Origin: Xanthomonas hyacinthi
GTDB lineage: Bacteria > Pseudomonadota > Gammaproteobacteria > Xanthomonadales > Xanthomonadaceae
Assembly: GCF_009769165.1 (NCBI RefSeq)
Contig: NZ_CP043476.1
Location: 4,657,001-4,721,000, forward strand
DNA: 64,000 nucleotides
Direction of reading: 5' to 3'
Shown piece by piece: positions 8,994 to 17,610 of the stretch (the first letter of the stretch is position 1; each line of letters begins with the position of its first letter). A program made the position numbers and the translations under genes. The notes beneath the pieces were generated by a model. The model made no database searches. It saw nothing but the letters and a program-made list of their open reading frames with translations, and was not told the DNA's origin.

Positions 8994-10352
8994 TCAGCGC
9001 ATCAGTACCACTTCCTCGGCCGAGGTCGGGTGGATCGCCACCGTGTCCTCCAGCTGGCGCTTGGTCGCGCCCAGCTTCAGCGCTACCGCGAAGCCCTGCA
9101 GGATCTCGTCGGCGCCATCGCCGAGCAGGTGGAAGCCGACCACCCGTTCGTCTTCGCCGACGCAGACCAGCTTGAACAGGCTGCGCTGCGGCGAGGCGGC
9201 CAGCGCATGCAGCATCGGCCGGAAATTGCTGCGGTACACCGTCACCGCCTCGCCGTAGCGCGCCCGCGCCTGCTCCTCGCCCAGGCCGACCTGGCCCAGC
9301 GGCGGATGCGAGAACACCACGCTGGGCACGTTGTCGTAGTCCAGCCGCGCCTGCGGCTGGTCGCCGAACAGGCGATCCATCAGCTTGCGCCCGGCGGCGA
9401 TCGCCACCGGGGTCAGGCCGATCTTGCCGGCCACGTCGCCGATCGCGTACAGCCCGGGCACGTCGGTGTTCTGGTAGTCGTCGACCAGCACTTCGCGCTT
9501 CTCGCCCAGCCGCACACCCAGGGCTTCCAGGCCGATGTCGCGGCTGTTGGGGCGGCGCCCGATCGCGAAGAACGCCTGCTCGAACGCTTCGCTCGGCGCC
9601 GCGTCCGCGTCGTACAGCCGCAGGCCGTCGTCGCCGCGGCGCAAGGCGCTGGTGCGATAGCCGAAATGCAGGCGCACGCCCTGGTGGCGCAGGTTCTCGC
9701 CGAGCTGCCGGGCCAGTTCCGCATCGAAGCGCTGCAGCAGGCGCGCGCCCTGCACGAACACGTCGACGCGGCTGCCCAGCGCCTGCAGCAGGCCGGCCAG
9801 CTCCACCGCGATATAACCGCCGCCGACGATCGCCACCCGCGCCGGCGCCTCGCGCAGGGTGAAGAAATCGTCCGACACCAGGCCCAGCTCGGCGCCCTCG
9901 ATCGGCGGCCGCAGCGCATGCGCGCCGGTGGCGATCACCACGTGCGCGGCGCTGACGCGGACGCCGTCGCCGCATTCGACCGTATGCGCATCCAGCAGGC
10001 GGCCGCGCTGCGGAATCAGCACCACGCCGTTGGCGTCCAGGCGCCGCCGATAGCTGCCATGGATGTTGCCGATATAGCCCTGGCGATGGACCACCAGTTC
10101 CGGCCACGACAGCGTGGCGCTGGGAATCGAGAAGCCGATGGCCCGCGCCAGGTCGATGCGCCCGACCAGATCGGCGGCCAGCCACATCGCCTTCTTCGGC
10201 ACGCAGCCGACGTTGACGCAGGTACCGCCGAGCTCGTTCGGCTCCAGGATCGCCACGCGCGCGCCGAGGCCGGCGGCGCGGAACGCGGTGGCCAGGCCGC
10301 CGGAACCGCCGCCGAGCACCAGCAGGTCGTAGTCGTAGACGGCATCGCTCAC
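8994..10352 (-). CDS. gor: Glutathione-disulfide reductase
   Basis: 452 residues from a GTG at 10352. The GTG overlaps the stop of the upstream oxidoreductase gene (GTGA), which decides this start over the longer frame to 10406. The FAD-binding motif GGGSGGLA is near residue 14, the redox disulfide GGTCVNVGC gives C45 and C50, a second dinucleotide motif GGGYIAVE lies mid-protein, and the C-terminal HPTSAEE carries the active-site base H441. The enzyme reduces oxidised glutathione with NADPH in the cytoplasm, a main defence against plant-derived oxidants. It is the last gene of a DUF418-dadA-like-gor transcription unit, and converges with the effector gene 51 bp away. Confidence 0.95.
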   Translation of the reverse strand: MSDAVYDYDLLVLGGGSGGLATAFRAAGLGARVAILEPNELGGTCVNVGCVPKKAMWLAADLVGRIDLARAIGFSIPSATLSWPELVVHRQGYIGNIHGSYRRRLDANGVVLIPQRGRLLDAHTVECGDGVRVSAAHVVIATGAHALRPPIEGAELGLVSDDFFTLREAPARVAIVGGGYIAVELAGLLQALGSRVDVFVQGARLLQRFDAELARQLGENLRHQGVRLHFGYRTSALRRGDDGLRLYDADAAPSEAFEQAFFAIGRRPNSRDIGLEALGVRLGEKREVLVDDYQNTDVPGLYAIGDVAGKIGLTPVAIAAGRKLMDRLFGDQPQARLDYDNVPSVVFSHPPLGQVGLGEEQARARYGEAVTVYRSNFRPMLHALAASPQRSLFKLVCVGEDERVVGFHLLGDGADEILQGFAVALKLGATKRQLEDTVAIHPTSAEEVVLMR

Positions 10353-11602
10353 TGGAAACGCTCCACGCGGTAGGGCGTGGGGTCGATCGCGGGCGACTGC
10401 CCGCATATCAGGTCAGCCATCAATTGTCCTGTCGCGCTGCTCATGCTGATGCCGAGCATGCCATGGCCGGCCGCCAGCCAGACGTGAGGATGCCGCGGCG
10501 AACGCCCGAGCACCGGCAGGTCGTCCCAGGTCATCGGCCGCCAGCCGTACCAGCGCTCGCGCAGCTGCGGGCCTTCCGGCTCGTGCAGGTACCGCCGCGC
10601 CGCGCGCTGCAAGGCGGCCAGGCGCACTTCGTTCAAGCGTGTGTCGTGGCCGGAGAATTCCATCGTGCTGCCGAGGCGGAAGCCGCTGCCCCAGGTGGTG
10701 ACGCAGACCTGCGGATCCTTCAGCACCACCGGTCGCGTCGGCGCCAGCGTCGGCCGCGTGTAGGTGATCGAATAGCCCTTGCCGGCCTGGATCGGCAGGC
10801 GCAGTCCCAGCGTCGCGGCCAGTGCCGGCGACCATGGCCCGGCCGCCAGCACCAGTTCGCGTGCGCGCCGCGGGCCGTGCGCGGTGTCCACGCGCACGCC
10901 ATCGGCGTCCGGTTGCAGCGCCTGCACCCGGCAGTGTTCCTCGATCGTGCCTCCGCGCTCGCGCAGCGCGCGCGCCAGTTCGGCGGTGTAGCGGTCCGGG
11001 CGCAGGTGCGCATCGCCGGGAAAATGCACCGCGCCGACCACCACGTCGCGGAATGCCGGCTGCTGGCGCAGGTAGTCGGCGCCGTCGATCACCCGGGTGC
11101 GGATGCCGAGCCGTTCCAGCGCCACGCATTCCTCTGCGTAGTGCTCGAAGTTGCGCCGGTCGCCGAACACGTAGTCCAGCCCGTCCGCGCCGAATTCGCA
11201 GTCCAGCCCATAGCGTTCGATCCAGCCGACCAGGCGCGTGCGCGCATCGTCGAGCAGCGCCGCGCGCGCCTGTGCGCTGGCCAGCCAGTCGTGCGCATTG
11301 CAGCGCGCGCGAAAGTTCAACAGCCACTGCCATAGCGCCGGATCCAGGCGCGGGCGGATGTACAGCGGCGCATCCGGGCGCAGCATCCAGCGCAATGCGC
11401 GCCACGGCACGCCGGGCGCGGCCAGCGGCGGTGCGTGGCTGGGGGTGATGGTGCCGCAGTTGCCGTGCGAGGTGGCGCCGCCGACCGCGCCTGCGTCCAG
11501 TATCCGCACCTGGCGGCCGGCCTCCAGCAGCGCCAGGCCGGTGGCCAGCCCGATCGCGCCGGCGCCGACGATCAGCACATCGTCTTGCGGGGGAGTGTGC
11601 AC
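10349..11602 (-). CDS. FAD-dependent D-amino-acid dehydrogenase-like oxidoreductase
   Basis: 417 residues from a GTG at 11602 (MHTPPQDDVLIVGAGAIGLA). The N-terminal dinucleotide motif VGAGAIGLATGLALLEAG binds FAD. Later motifs (VLAAGPWSPALA; GWRPMTWDDLPVLG; HGMLGISMSSATGQL) are those of the DadA small-subunit/DAO family. DadA enzymes oxidise D-amino acids to keto acids and pass electrons to the respiratory chain. Whether D-alanine is the substrate cannot be told from sequence, and no alanine racemase gene (dadX) is next to it. It starts 9 bp after the DUF418 gene and overlaps gor by 4 bp, so these three genes are very likely translated from one mRNA. Confidence 0.85.
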   Translation of the reverse strand: MHTPPQDDVLIVGAGAIGLATGLALLEAGRQVRILDAGAVGGATSHGNCGTITPSHAPPLAAPGVPWRALRWMLRPDAPLYIRPRLDPALWQWLLNFRARCNAHDWLASAQARAALLDDARTRLVGWIERYGLDCEFGADGLDYVFGDRRNFEHYAEECVALERLGIRTRVIDGADYLRQQPAFRDVVVGAVHFPGDAHLRPDRYTAELARALRERGGTIEEHCRVQALQPDADGVRVDTAHGPRRARELVLAAGPWSPALAATLGLRLPIQAGKGYSITYTRPTLAPTRPVVLKDPQVCVTTWGSGFRLGSTMEFSGHDTRLNEVRLAALQRAARRYLHEPEGPQLRERWYGWRPMTWDDLPVLGRSPRHPHVWLAAGHGMLGISMSSATGQLMADLICGQSPAIDPTPYRVERFQ

Positions 11603-11611
11603 CGCGCCGGT

Positions 11612-12892
11612 TCAGCAGGATGCGTCGCGACGGCGCAGCGGCTGCCAGCGCAGGTAGCTCGCGCAGCGCCACAGCCATTCCGCCGGACCGAAGCGGAAAT
11701 GCCGCAGCCACAGCTGCGACAGCGCCACCTGCAGCGCGAACAGCGCGAACGCGAACGGGATCTGCCAGGCCCGCGGCAGGCGTTCGAAATAGCCCAGGCC
11801 ATAGCCGTAGAACAGCGTGGTACACAGCAGCGACTGCAGCAGGTAGTTGCTCAGCGCCATGCGCCCGGCCGGCGCCAGCCAGCGCAGCGCGTGCACCCAG
11901 CGCAACAGCCAGGCCGCGTAGCCCAGCGCCATCATGCCGTTGGCCAGTGTGGACAAGGCGAACGCGCTGGCCAGGCGCAGGTCCAGGCGCGCCGGATCCA
12001 TCCACGGCTCCAGCCGGAAGCTCAGCAGCATCAGCGCCAGGCCCAGCGGCAGCACGCCCCAGCGCAGCGCCGCCAGCAGCCGCGGTCGCCGCTGCGGCTG
12101 CAGCGCCAGGCCGCTGCGCACGCACCACGCGCCGAGCAGGAACATGCCGAAGATGGTCGGCGCATTGAACACCAGCAGGCCCAGCGTATCGACCAGCTCG
12201 CGCAGGCGCTGCGCGGTGGCCTCGAGGTAGCTGCCATGGCCGAACACCCGGCGCTGCTGCGCCAGCGCCGCCGCCGCGCGTTGCGCCTGCTCCGCCATGT
12301 CCTGCCGCCACTGCACGGCCGCGTGCGGATCGGCCTGCGCCGCCGAGCCGATCGCGCCGGTCAGCAGCGACAGCAGCGGCGAGCACAGGTAGACCGCCAG
12401 CGCCATCCACGGCAGCCAGCGCGTCGGCGCCTCGCGGAAGGCCGGCAGCAGGAACGCCAGCAGCGCATAGCTGACCAGGATGTCGCCGGACCACAGCAAC
12501 AGCGCATGCAGCGCGCCGATCAGCAGCAGCACCGCGCTGCGGCGCACGAAGAAACCGCCGAACGCGCGCCGCGCCGCCTCGGCGCGCTGCGCCATCACCG
12601 CAAAGCCCATGCCGAACAGCAACGCGAACAAGGTATAGAACTTGCCCTGCACCAGCAGGTAGACCGCCGCATCGGCAATGCGGTCGGCACCGCGCAACAG
12701 CGGATCCAGCCCGGTCGTCGCCGTATCCAGCGGACCGACGAAAGCCTCGATATTCATCAGCAGGATGCCGAGCAGCGCGAAACCGCGCAGCACGTCCAGG
12801 GCGACGATGCGTTCTGCGGGCGCGACGGGCTGCAGCACGGGAGCGGAGGAAGCCAAGGCGTGGCACCGGGCGAAAGACCGGCGATTATCCAT
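11612..12892 (-). CDS. DUF418 domain-containing inner-membrane protein
   Basis: 426 residues from the ATG at 12892; the frame is open further upstream, but the residues there are arginine-rich and non-coding in character. The N-terminal block ERIVALDVLRGFALLGILLMNIE is the hallmark of the DUF418/YeiB family (only part quoted). About ten hydrophobic segments follow, with a soluble loop near residues 170-215. The C-terminal part (MALSNYLLQSLL...FYGYGLG) is the DUF418 domain proper. Function is unproven in the family; a transporter or acyltransferase-like role has been suggested. It is the first gene of the unit leading to gor. Confidence 0.85.
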   Translation of the reverse strand: MDNRRSFARCHALASSAPVLQPVAPAERIVALDVLRGFALLGILLMNIEAFVGPLDTATTGLDPLLRGADRIADAAVYLLVQGKFYTLFALLFGMGFAVMAQRAEAARRAFGGFFVRRSAVLLLIGALHALLLWSGDILVSYALLAFLLPAFREAPTRWLPWMALAVYLCSPLLSLLTGAIGSAAQADPHAAVQWRQDMAEQAQRAAAALAQQRRVFGHGSYLEATAQRLRELVDTLGLLVFNAPTIFGMFLLGAWCVRSGLALQPQRRPRLLAALRWGVLPLGLALMLLSFRLEPWMDPARLDLRLASAFALSTLANGMMALGYAAWLLRWVHALRWLAPAGRMALSNYLLQSLLCTTLFYGYGLGYFERLPRAWQIPFAFALFALQVALSQLWLRHFRFGPAEWLWRCASYLRWQPLRRRDASC

Positions 12893-13055
12893 CGCCGCGG
12901 CGCGCATGCGCCAAGGCGCATCGCGAAGGACACATAGGGACGAACGGCGAGCGCCGCAGCGCCGCTCGGCGAAGCCGATCAGGCAGCGGCGGCGGCGCAG
13001 CGCGCACCCGCACGGCGGAGACGGATCCCGCGAGCCGGACCCGCGCCGCGCTCGA

Positions 13056-13535
13056 TCAATGCTGGTGACCACCTTCGCCGTGCACGTGGCCGTGCTCGAT
13101 TTCTTCCGGCCTGGCTTCGCGCACCTCGAGGATCTCCACGTCGAAATGCAGGTCCTTGCCCGCCATCGGGTGGTTCAGATCGACATCGACCACGCTCATG
13201 CCGACCTTCTGCACGGTCACCGCGCGTGGGCCGAAATTGGTCTGCAGCACCACCTGGCTGCCCGGCTGCAGCTTGGTCGCGCCGAAATGCTTCTTCGGCA
13301 CGCGCTGGGTCAGGCCTTCGCGGTAGTCGCCGTAGGCGTCCTTGGCAACCACGTCCACGCCGAAGCTGGCGCCGGCTTGCTGGTCCAGCATCGCGGTCTC
13401 CAGGCCCGGGATGATGTTGCCGTGGCCGATCAGGATCACCAGCGGATCGCGGTCCTTGGACGTCTCGATCGGCGCCTGGCCGGCTTCGGAAACGGTGTAG
13501 TGGAAACGGACGACGCGGTCTTTTTCGATCTTCAT
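13056..13535 (-). CDS. slyD: FKBP-type peptidyl-prolyl isomerase SlyD
   Basis: 159 residues from the ATG at 13535 (MKIEKDRVVRFHYTV); the open frame continues upstream without a plausible start. The FKBP half-motif LIGHGNIIPGLE and the inserted-flap domain (DVVAKDAYGDYREGLTQRVPK) are typical of SlyD. The tail EHGHVHGEGGHQH is a short histidine-rich metal-binding end. It catalyses proline cis-trans isomerisation and acts as a cytoplasmic chaperone; in enterobacteria the histidine tail supplies nickel to hydrogenase, which is unlikely to be the job here. It stands alone, 163 bp upstream of the DUF418 gene. Confidence 0.93.
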   Translation of the reverse strand: MKIEKDRVVRFHYTVSEAGQAPIETSKDRDPLVILIGHGNIIPGLETAMLDQQAGASFGVDVVAKDAYGDYREGLTQRVPKKHFGATKLQPGSQVVLQTNFGPRAVTVQKVGMSVVDVDLNHPMAGKDLHFDVEILEVREARPEEIEHGHVHGEGGHQH

Positions 13536-13645
13536 GTGCAACTCTGCGCTATGGCTGCCGATGGCAGACGGTGTGGACGGCTTGTCGGCCGCCGGGTGCG
13601 CCGCCATGATGGCGGCCATCTGAGGTCGCGCATTATCCAGGCTCC

Positions 13646-14185
13646 ATGCACAACACGCCAGTTTCAGCGTCCACGCGGCGCCGTCTTGCATGCGCGGCGG
13701 CGCTGCTCTGCATGACCGTGCTGGCCGCCTGCGGGCGCCAGGAAGTGCGCCCGTCGCGTCCACCGGTGGCGGTGCGCAGCTGGCCGCAGGTGGCGCCGGC
13801 CGATCCGGCCGCGGCCAACGCCGTGCTGATGCGCGCGCTGGGCCTGGTCGGCACGCCCTACCGCTATGGCGGCAACACCCCCGAATCCGGCTTCGACTGC
13901 AGCGGCCTGGTCGCCTACGTCTACCGCGACATGCTCGATCTGCAGCTGCCGCGCACCTCGCGCGAACTGGCCGCGGTGCAGGGCCCGCGGATCGATCCGC
14001 AGCGTCTGAGCACCGGCGATCTGGTGTTCTTCGGCAGCGGCGGCGCGGTCAGCCATGTCGGCATCTATGTCGGCGAAGGCCGCTTCGTGCACGCCCCCAG
14101 CACCGGCGGAACGGTCCGCCTGGACTATCTGGACGGGACTTATTGGCGCGACCACTACACCGGCGCCAAGCGGGTTTTGCACTGA
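13646..14185 (+). CDS. NlpC/P60 family cell-wall hydrolase, lipoprotein
   Basis: 179 residues. The start is MHNTPVSASTRRRL, followed by a hydrophobic stretch and a lipobox LAAC (C29), so the protein is probably anchored to a membrane facing the periplasm. The NlpC/P60 domain spans about residues 60-179, with the catalytic cysteine in FDCSGLV (C85), the histidine in SHVGIYVG (H137) and a third polar residue in FVHAP (H149). Such enzymes cut the D-gamma-glutamyl-diaminopimelate bond in peptidoglycan peptides (Spr/MepS-like). It is followed by a second, related gene on the same strand. Confidence 0.92.
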   Translation: MHNTPVSASTRRRLACAAALLCMTVLAACGRQEVRPSRPPVAVRSWPQVAPADPAAANAVLMRALGLVGTPYRYGGNTPESGFDCSGLVAYVYRDMLDLQLPRTSRELAAVQGPRIDPQRLSTGDLVFFGSGGAVSHVGIYVGEGRFVHAPSTGGTVRLDYLDGTYWRDHYTGAKRVLH

Positions 14186-14292
14186 AGTGTGGTTTTGCTC
14201 ACATTCATAATTACGAAATATTAACGTTATTTGAACTTCCTTTTGCTGTCTACAGGGCATGATCCCCCATCGTTTGATTTTGTGATCGAAGC
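14186..14292 (+). promoter_or_regulatory. AT-rich promoter region between the two NlpC/P60 genes
   Basis: The segment from about 14190 to 14250 is far more AT-rich than its surroundings (ttcataattacgaaatatta, then acgttatttgaac) and contains the 8-bp palindrome TAACGTTA. This probably holds an independent promoter for the second hydrolase gene, so the two genes need not be one operon. No named operator was recognised. Confidence 0.45.
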
Positions 14293-15105
14293 GTGACGAC
14301 CGAAGCCAAGACCTCTCCAGGCAAGACCACCGTCCCCCGCCGGGCCGCCTTCCGCCTCATTTGCACCGCCTCGCTCTGCCTCTCGGCCGTTCCGGCCCTG
14401 GCCCAGTCGGCTCCGGCCGACAGCGTGATTCCCGAGGCGATCGCCACCGTCGCACCGGCCCAGGTGACCGCCGCCGGCACCACTCCCAGCACTACGCAGC
14501 CCGCGACCGCCAAGCCGGCCGCCGCACAGACGCCGGCCACGGCCCGCAGCAAGGCCGACGCCGCCGCCACCGCCACCCTGGCCGCGCTGCTGCCGCATCT
14601 GGCGGCCAACGACACCATCCCGCTGATGGACCGCTCGGCGATGTTCGCCGGCGACATCAGCCGCCTGCTGGCCAACTACGACGTGTCTCAGGCTCCGCTG
14701 CGCGAAGGCGTGGTCCCGGGCGGCGACAAGGTGCAATCGGTGCTCAAGCGCGCCATGGCGCTGCTCGGCACGCCCTACCGCTGGGGCGGCGAGGACACCG
14801 AAGGCTTCGATTGCAGCGGCCTGGTCGGCTACGTGTTCCGTACCGCGCTGGGCATCGAGCTGCCGCGCGTGTCGCGCGAGATGGCGCACGAGGCCAATGC
14901 CGAGCTGATCAAGGACCGCGACGCGCTGGCGCCGGGCGACCTGGTGTTCTTCGGCCGCAAGGGCCGCGTCGACCATGTCGGCCTGTACGTCGGCGAAGGC
15001 CGCTTCCTGCACGCGCCGAGCCGCGGCAAGGACGTGCGCGTGGATACGCTGACCAGCGGCTACTGGGGCGAGAAGTTCGTGCAGGCGCGGCGCGTGGCGA
15101 TGTAA
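14293..15105 (+). CDS. NlpC/P60 family cell-wall hydrolase, secreted
   Basis: 270 residues from a GTG at 14293. A signal peptide (FRLICTASLCLSAVPALAQS) is cleaved near residue 38. An Ala/Pro/Thr-rich linker follows to about residue 95, then a 40-residue helical stretch, then the NlpC/P60 domain from about 145 with catalytic C174 (GFDCSGLVGY), H228 (DHVGLYVG) and H240 (FLHAP). It is a periplasmic DL-endopeptidase candidate. The catalytic half is clearly related to the neighbouring lipoprotein, so the pair probably arose by tandem duplication, one copy membrane-anchored and one free. A strong hairpin follows the gene. Confidence 0.92.
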   Translation: MTTEAKTSPGKTTVPRRAAFRLICTASLCLSAVPALAQSAPADSVIPEAIATVAPAQVTAAGTTPSTTQPATAKPAAAQTPATARSKADAAATATLAALLPHLAANDTIPLMDRSAMFAGDISRLLANYDVSQAPLREGVVPGGDKVQSVLKRAMALLGTPYRWGGEDTEGFDCSGLVGYVFRTALGIELPRVSREMAHEANAELIKDRDALAPGDLVFFGRKGRVDHVGLYVGEGRFLHAPSRGKDVRVDTLTSGYWGEKFVQARRVAM

Positions 15106-15125
15106 GCCACGCGCAATGCCGGCAA

Positions 15126-15157
15126 ACGCAAGGCCGCTGGGGACAGCGGCCTTGCGT
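15126..15157 (+). terminator. Hairpin after the second NlpC/P60 gene
   Basis: A perfect 14-bp stem, ACGCAAGGCCGCTG paired with CAGCGGCCTTGCGT across a 4-base loop. There is no downstream T-run, so it may act as a weak or bidirectional terminator between the hydrolase gene and the convergent thioesterase gene. Confidence 0.65.
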
Positions 15158-15223
15158 TGCCGCAGGCCGCCGGCGCGCTGCGGACGGTCGCAGGCCGGCC
15201 CGGGACCCGCGGCCGCGCCAGGC

Positions 15224-15703
15224 TCAGGCCTGGTAGTGGGAGATGGTGTGCTCGATGCCCTTGCTCAGCTCCATCACCTTCAGTGCGTACTCGGACAGGC
15301 GCTGGTCCTCCGGGGTGTCCGGCTGCCACGACGGCACCGGCGTCGGCTTGCCTTCCTCCTTGTCCAGGGCCACGAATACGATGATGCAATGGGTGCACAG
15401 CCGCGAGTCGCCGCCCATCGGGTCGCGCGCGCGCACGTCGATCGCGAAATGCATGCTGGTGCTGCCGGTATAGACCAGTTTGGCAGTGACCGTGACCATG
15501 TCGCTGATCCGGATCGGCGAGACGAAGCGGATCCCGCCGACCGCCACGGTCACGCTGTAGCGCCCGCTCCAGCCCACCGCCGCGGCATAGCCGACCTGAT
15601 CGATCCACTTCATCACCACCCCGCCGTGGACCTTGCCGCCGTAGTTGACGTCGATCGGCTCGGCCAGGAAGCGGAAGGTCAGTTCACGTTGCGTGCCGCT
15701 CAT
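15224..15703 (-). CDS. Acyl-CoA thioesterase, hotdog fold (YciA/BFIT type)
   Basis: 159 residues from the ATG at 15703 (MSGTQRELTFRFLAEP). The longer upstream frame is arginine-rich and lacks family similarity. The motif NYGGKVHGGVVMKWIDQVGY contains the hotdog helix with the usual acidic residue, and FVSPIRISDMVTV is the matching strand. These enzymes hydrolyse acyl-CoA to free acid and CoA in the cytoplasm; chain-length preference is not readable from sequence. The C-terminal helix (LSKGIEHTISHYQA) is a normal extension. It appears to be a single-gene unit. Confidence 0.88.
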   Translation of the reverse strand: MSGTQRELTFRFLAEPIDVNYGGKVHGGVVMKWIDQVGYAAAVGWSGRYSVTVAVGGIRFVSPIRISDMVTVTAKLVYTGSTSMHFAIDVRARDPMGGDSRLCTHCIIVFVALDKEEGKPTPVPSWQPDTPEDQRLSEYALKVMELSKGIEHTISHYQA

Positions 15704-15959
15704 CGGGACTCCAGGGAAGGGGGGAAGACGCTCAAGTCTGCCACGTACCGATGCCACGGATGCCCGAGGCGATGCAACGCTGCAACGCGCGAATGTGCGG
15801 TTCAGGGCCGGCGACGCCGCCGCGCGGGAACGGCGAACACCAGGCGCCCTCGCCTCGCCGGGCGGCGCCCGCATTCCGATCCCGCTTGCGGATGCACAGT
15901 CACGGCACAGCCACGGGAAGAACGGCTGCGGCCGGCGCAGCGCGCGCAGCTGCGCGTCG

Positions 15960-16112
15960 CTAGCAGACGCGGCCTGCCTGCTGCCTGACCGCAAGGTACT
16001 GGCGCTCGAACGGAACGGCGGCGGGCGCCCGCTGCACCAGCACGCCGTCGATCGGTGCCAGCCCGGGAAGCAGTTGCAGCTGTTCGCGCAAGCGCGTCGC
16101 GGGCGTGCTCAC
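15960..16112 (-). CDS. Possible 50-residue ORF after the symporter gene
   Basis: A GTG at 16112, seven bases after the symporter stop, opens a frame encoding STPATRLREQLQLLPGLAPI and ending VRQQAGRVC. The amino-acid balance is protein-like rather than arginine-rich, and third positions are GC-rich, so it may be a genuine small gene in the symporter unit. No Shine-Dalgarno sequence is evident and no family is recognised. The 250 bp further downstream, to the thioesterase start, hold nothing I can support. Confidence 0.3.
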   Translation of the reverse strand: MSTPATRLREQLQLLPGLAPIDGVLVQRAPAAVPFERQYLAVRQQAGRVC

Positions 16113-16119
16113 CGGGGAA

Positions 16120-17460
16120 TCAACGCGCCTGGCCGGCACCATCGGCCGGCAGATCTTCCAGACCGAGGTTGCTCGACGCCGCCGCGTACACGCTGCGGTC
16201 GAGCAGGCCGGTCTCCTGGGCCACGAGCACCGGCACCAGCATCTGCCCGGTGACGTTGGTCATCGTGCGCATCATGTCCAGGATGCGGTCGATCGCGTAC
16301 AGGTAACCGATCACTTCCAGCGGCAGGTTGGCCGCGCTCAGCACCACCGTGGCCATCACCACCGCGGTGCCGGGCACGCCGGCGGTGCCGAAGCTGCCCA
16401 GCACCGAGGCGATCAGCACCACGAAATACTGGTTGCCGGTCAGCGGCACGCCGGTGTACTGGGCGATGAACACCGCGCACAGCGCCGGGAAGATCGCACC
16501 GCACCCGTCCATCTTGATGCTGGCGCCCAGCGGCACCGCGAACGCGGCGTAGTCCTTGTTGACGCCGAGGTTGTGGGTGATCGAGCGCATCGCCGCCGGC
16601 ATCGCAGCGAAGCTGGAGGAACTGACGAACGCCACCTGCATGCCCGGCGCGGCGCCGCGGAAGAACTTCCACGGGTTCAGCCCGTGCGCCAGCAGCAGGC
16701 CGCTGTACACCACCAGGATGTGGATCGCGCAGGCCAGGTACAGCGCCAGCACGAAGTTGCCGAACGGCAGCAGCTTCTCGAAGCCGTAGCTGCCGACCAG
16801 CGAGGCGATCAGGCCGAAGGTGCCGAGCGGGGTCATCTCCAGCACGAAGCGGGTGACCTGGATCATGATGTCGCTCATCTGCGCGGTGAGCTGGCGCGCC
16901 TGCGCCACGCGCTCGCCGAGCCTGACCATCGCAAAGCCGAGCAGGCCTGCGAAGAAGATCACCGGCAGGATCGAACCACGCCCGGCCGCCAGCACCGTCT
17001 CGCCGGCCGTGTTGGTGCGGGTGCCGATGCCGGTCAGCGCGTAGAACGGATTGGATGGCACCACGTCCAGCAGCACCTGGATCGGGCTGGGCACGTCGCG
17101 CGGCTTCCAGGCGCTGTCCACGCTCAGCCCGAAGTGGCCGGCGCCCGGCTGCAGCAGCGTGCCCACGCCCAGGCCGACGCCGACCGCCAGCGCGGCGGTG
17201 AGCACGAACCACAGGAAGGTGCGCCCGCCCAGCCTGGCCACCGATTGCTGGCCGTGCAGCGAGGAGATCGCGTTGATCACCGCGAAGAACACCAGCGGCA
17301 CCGCGATCATCTTGATCAGGGTCACGTACAGGTCGCCCAGCGGCCCGAACCAGGTGTCCGCCGCCGGCCCGAGCGCCCAGCCGGCCAGCGCACCGAGCAC
17401 GAAGCCGGCCACCACCCGCTGCCAGAACGGAATGCGCAACCAGGCGCTCACCAATGTCAT
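16120..17460 (-). CDS. Dicarboxylate/amino acid:cation symporter (DAACS family)
   Basis: 446 residues from the ATG at 17460; an in-frame start at 17526 would add a poorly conserved 22 residues. The protein has eight transmembrane segments plus the re-entrant loops of the glutamate/C4-dicarboxylate transporter fold. The serine-rich loop FVSSSSFAAMPA (reentrant hairpin 1), the motif GASIKMDGCGAIFPAL and the second hairpin GSFGTAGVPGTA are diagnostic. It imports glutamate, aspartate or C4-dicarboxylates with Na+ or H+ across the inner membrane; the exact substrate (GltP versus DctA) is uncertain. It sits alone apart from a possible small downstream ORF. Confidence 0.9.
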   Translation of the reverse strand: MTLVSAWLRIPFWQRVVAGFVLGALAGWALGPAADTWFGPLGDLYVTLIKMIAVPLVFFAVINAISSLHGQQSVARLGGRTFLWFVLTAALAVGVGLGVGTLLQPGAGHFGLSVDSAWKPRDVPSPIQVLLDVVPSNPFYALTGIGTRTNTAGETVLAAGRGSILPVIFFAGLLGFAMVRLGERVAQARQLTAQMSDIMIQVTRFVLEMTPLGTFGLIASLVGSYGFEKLLPFGNFVLALYLACAIHILVVYSGLLLAHGLNPWKFFRGAAPGMQVAFVSSSSFAAMPAAMRSITHNLGVNKDYAAFAVPLGASIKMDGCGAIFPALCAVFIAQYTGVPLTGNQYFVVLIASVLGSFGTAGVPGTAVVMATVVLSAANLPLEVIGYLYAIDRILDMMRTMTNVTGQMLVPVLVAQETGLLDRSVYAAASSNLGLEDLPADGAGQAR

Positions 17461-17610
17461 CGCTGCTATCCAGAAAATCTCGGGGTCCTGCACCATAGCG
17501 CAAGCCGGCGCGGGCGACGACGCCATGGCTGGAAAGGCGCGATGTCATCGGCGTGCCTTGTCGCAGCCGGCATAATGCGCGGGACATCGTGCCCAGGGGC
17601 CGTTCCTCGC

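Noticed and set aside
10413..12866. 817-codon minus-strand frame across the DUF418 and dadA-like genes
   Set aside because: It is a third-position GC shadow; the two overlapping real genes have clear family motifs in other frames.
16105..17610. Upstream half of the long plus-strand frame that leads into the alkaline phosphatase
   Set aside because: Antisense to the symporter gene, histidine/arginine-rich, and lacks any signal peptide; the lipoprotein signal starts at 17611.
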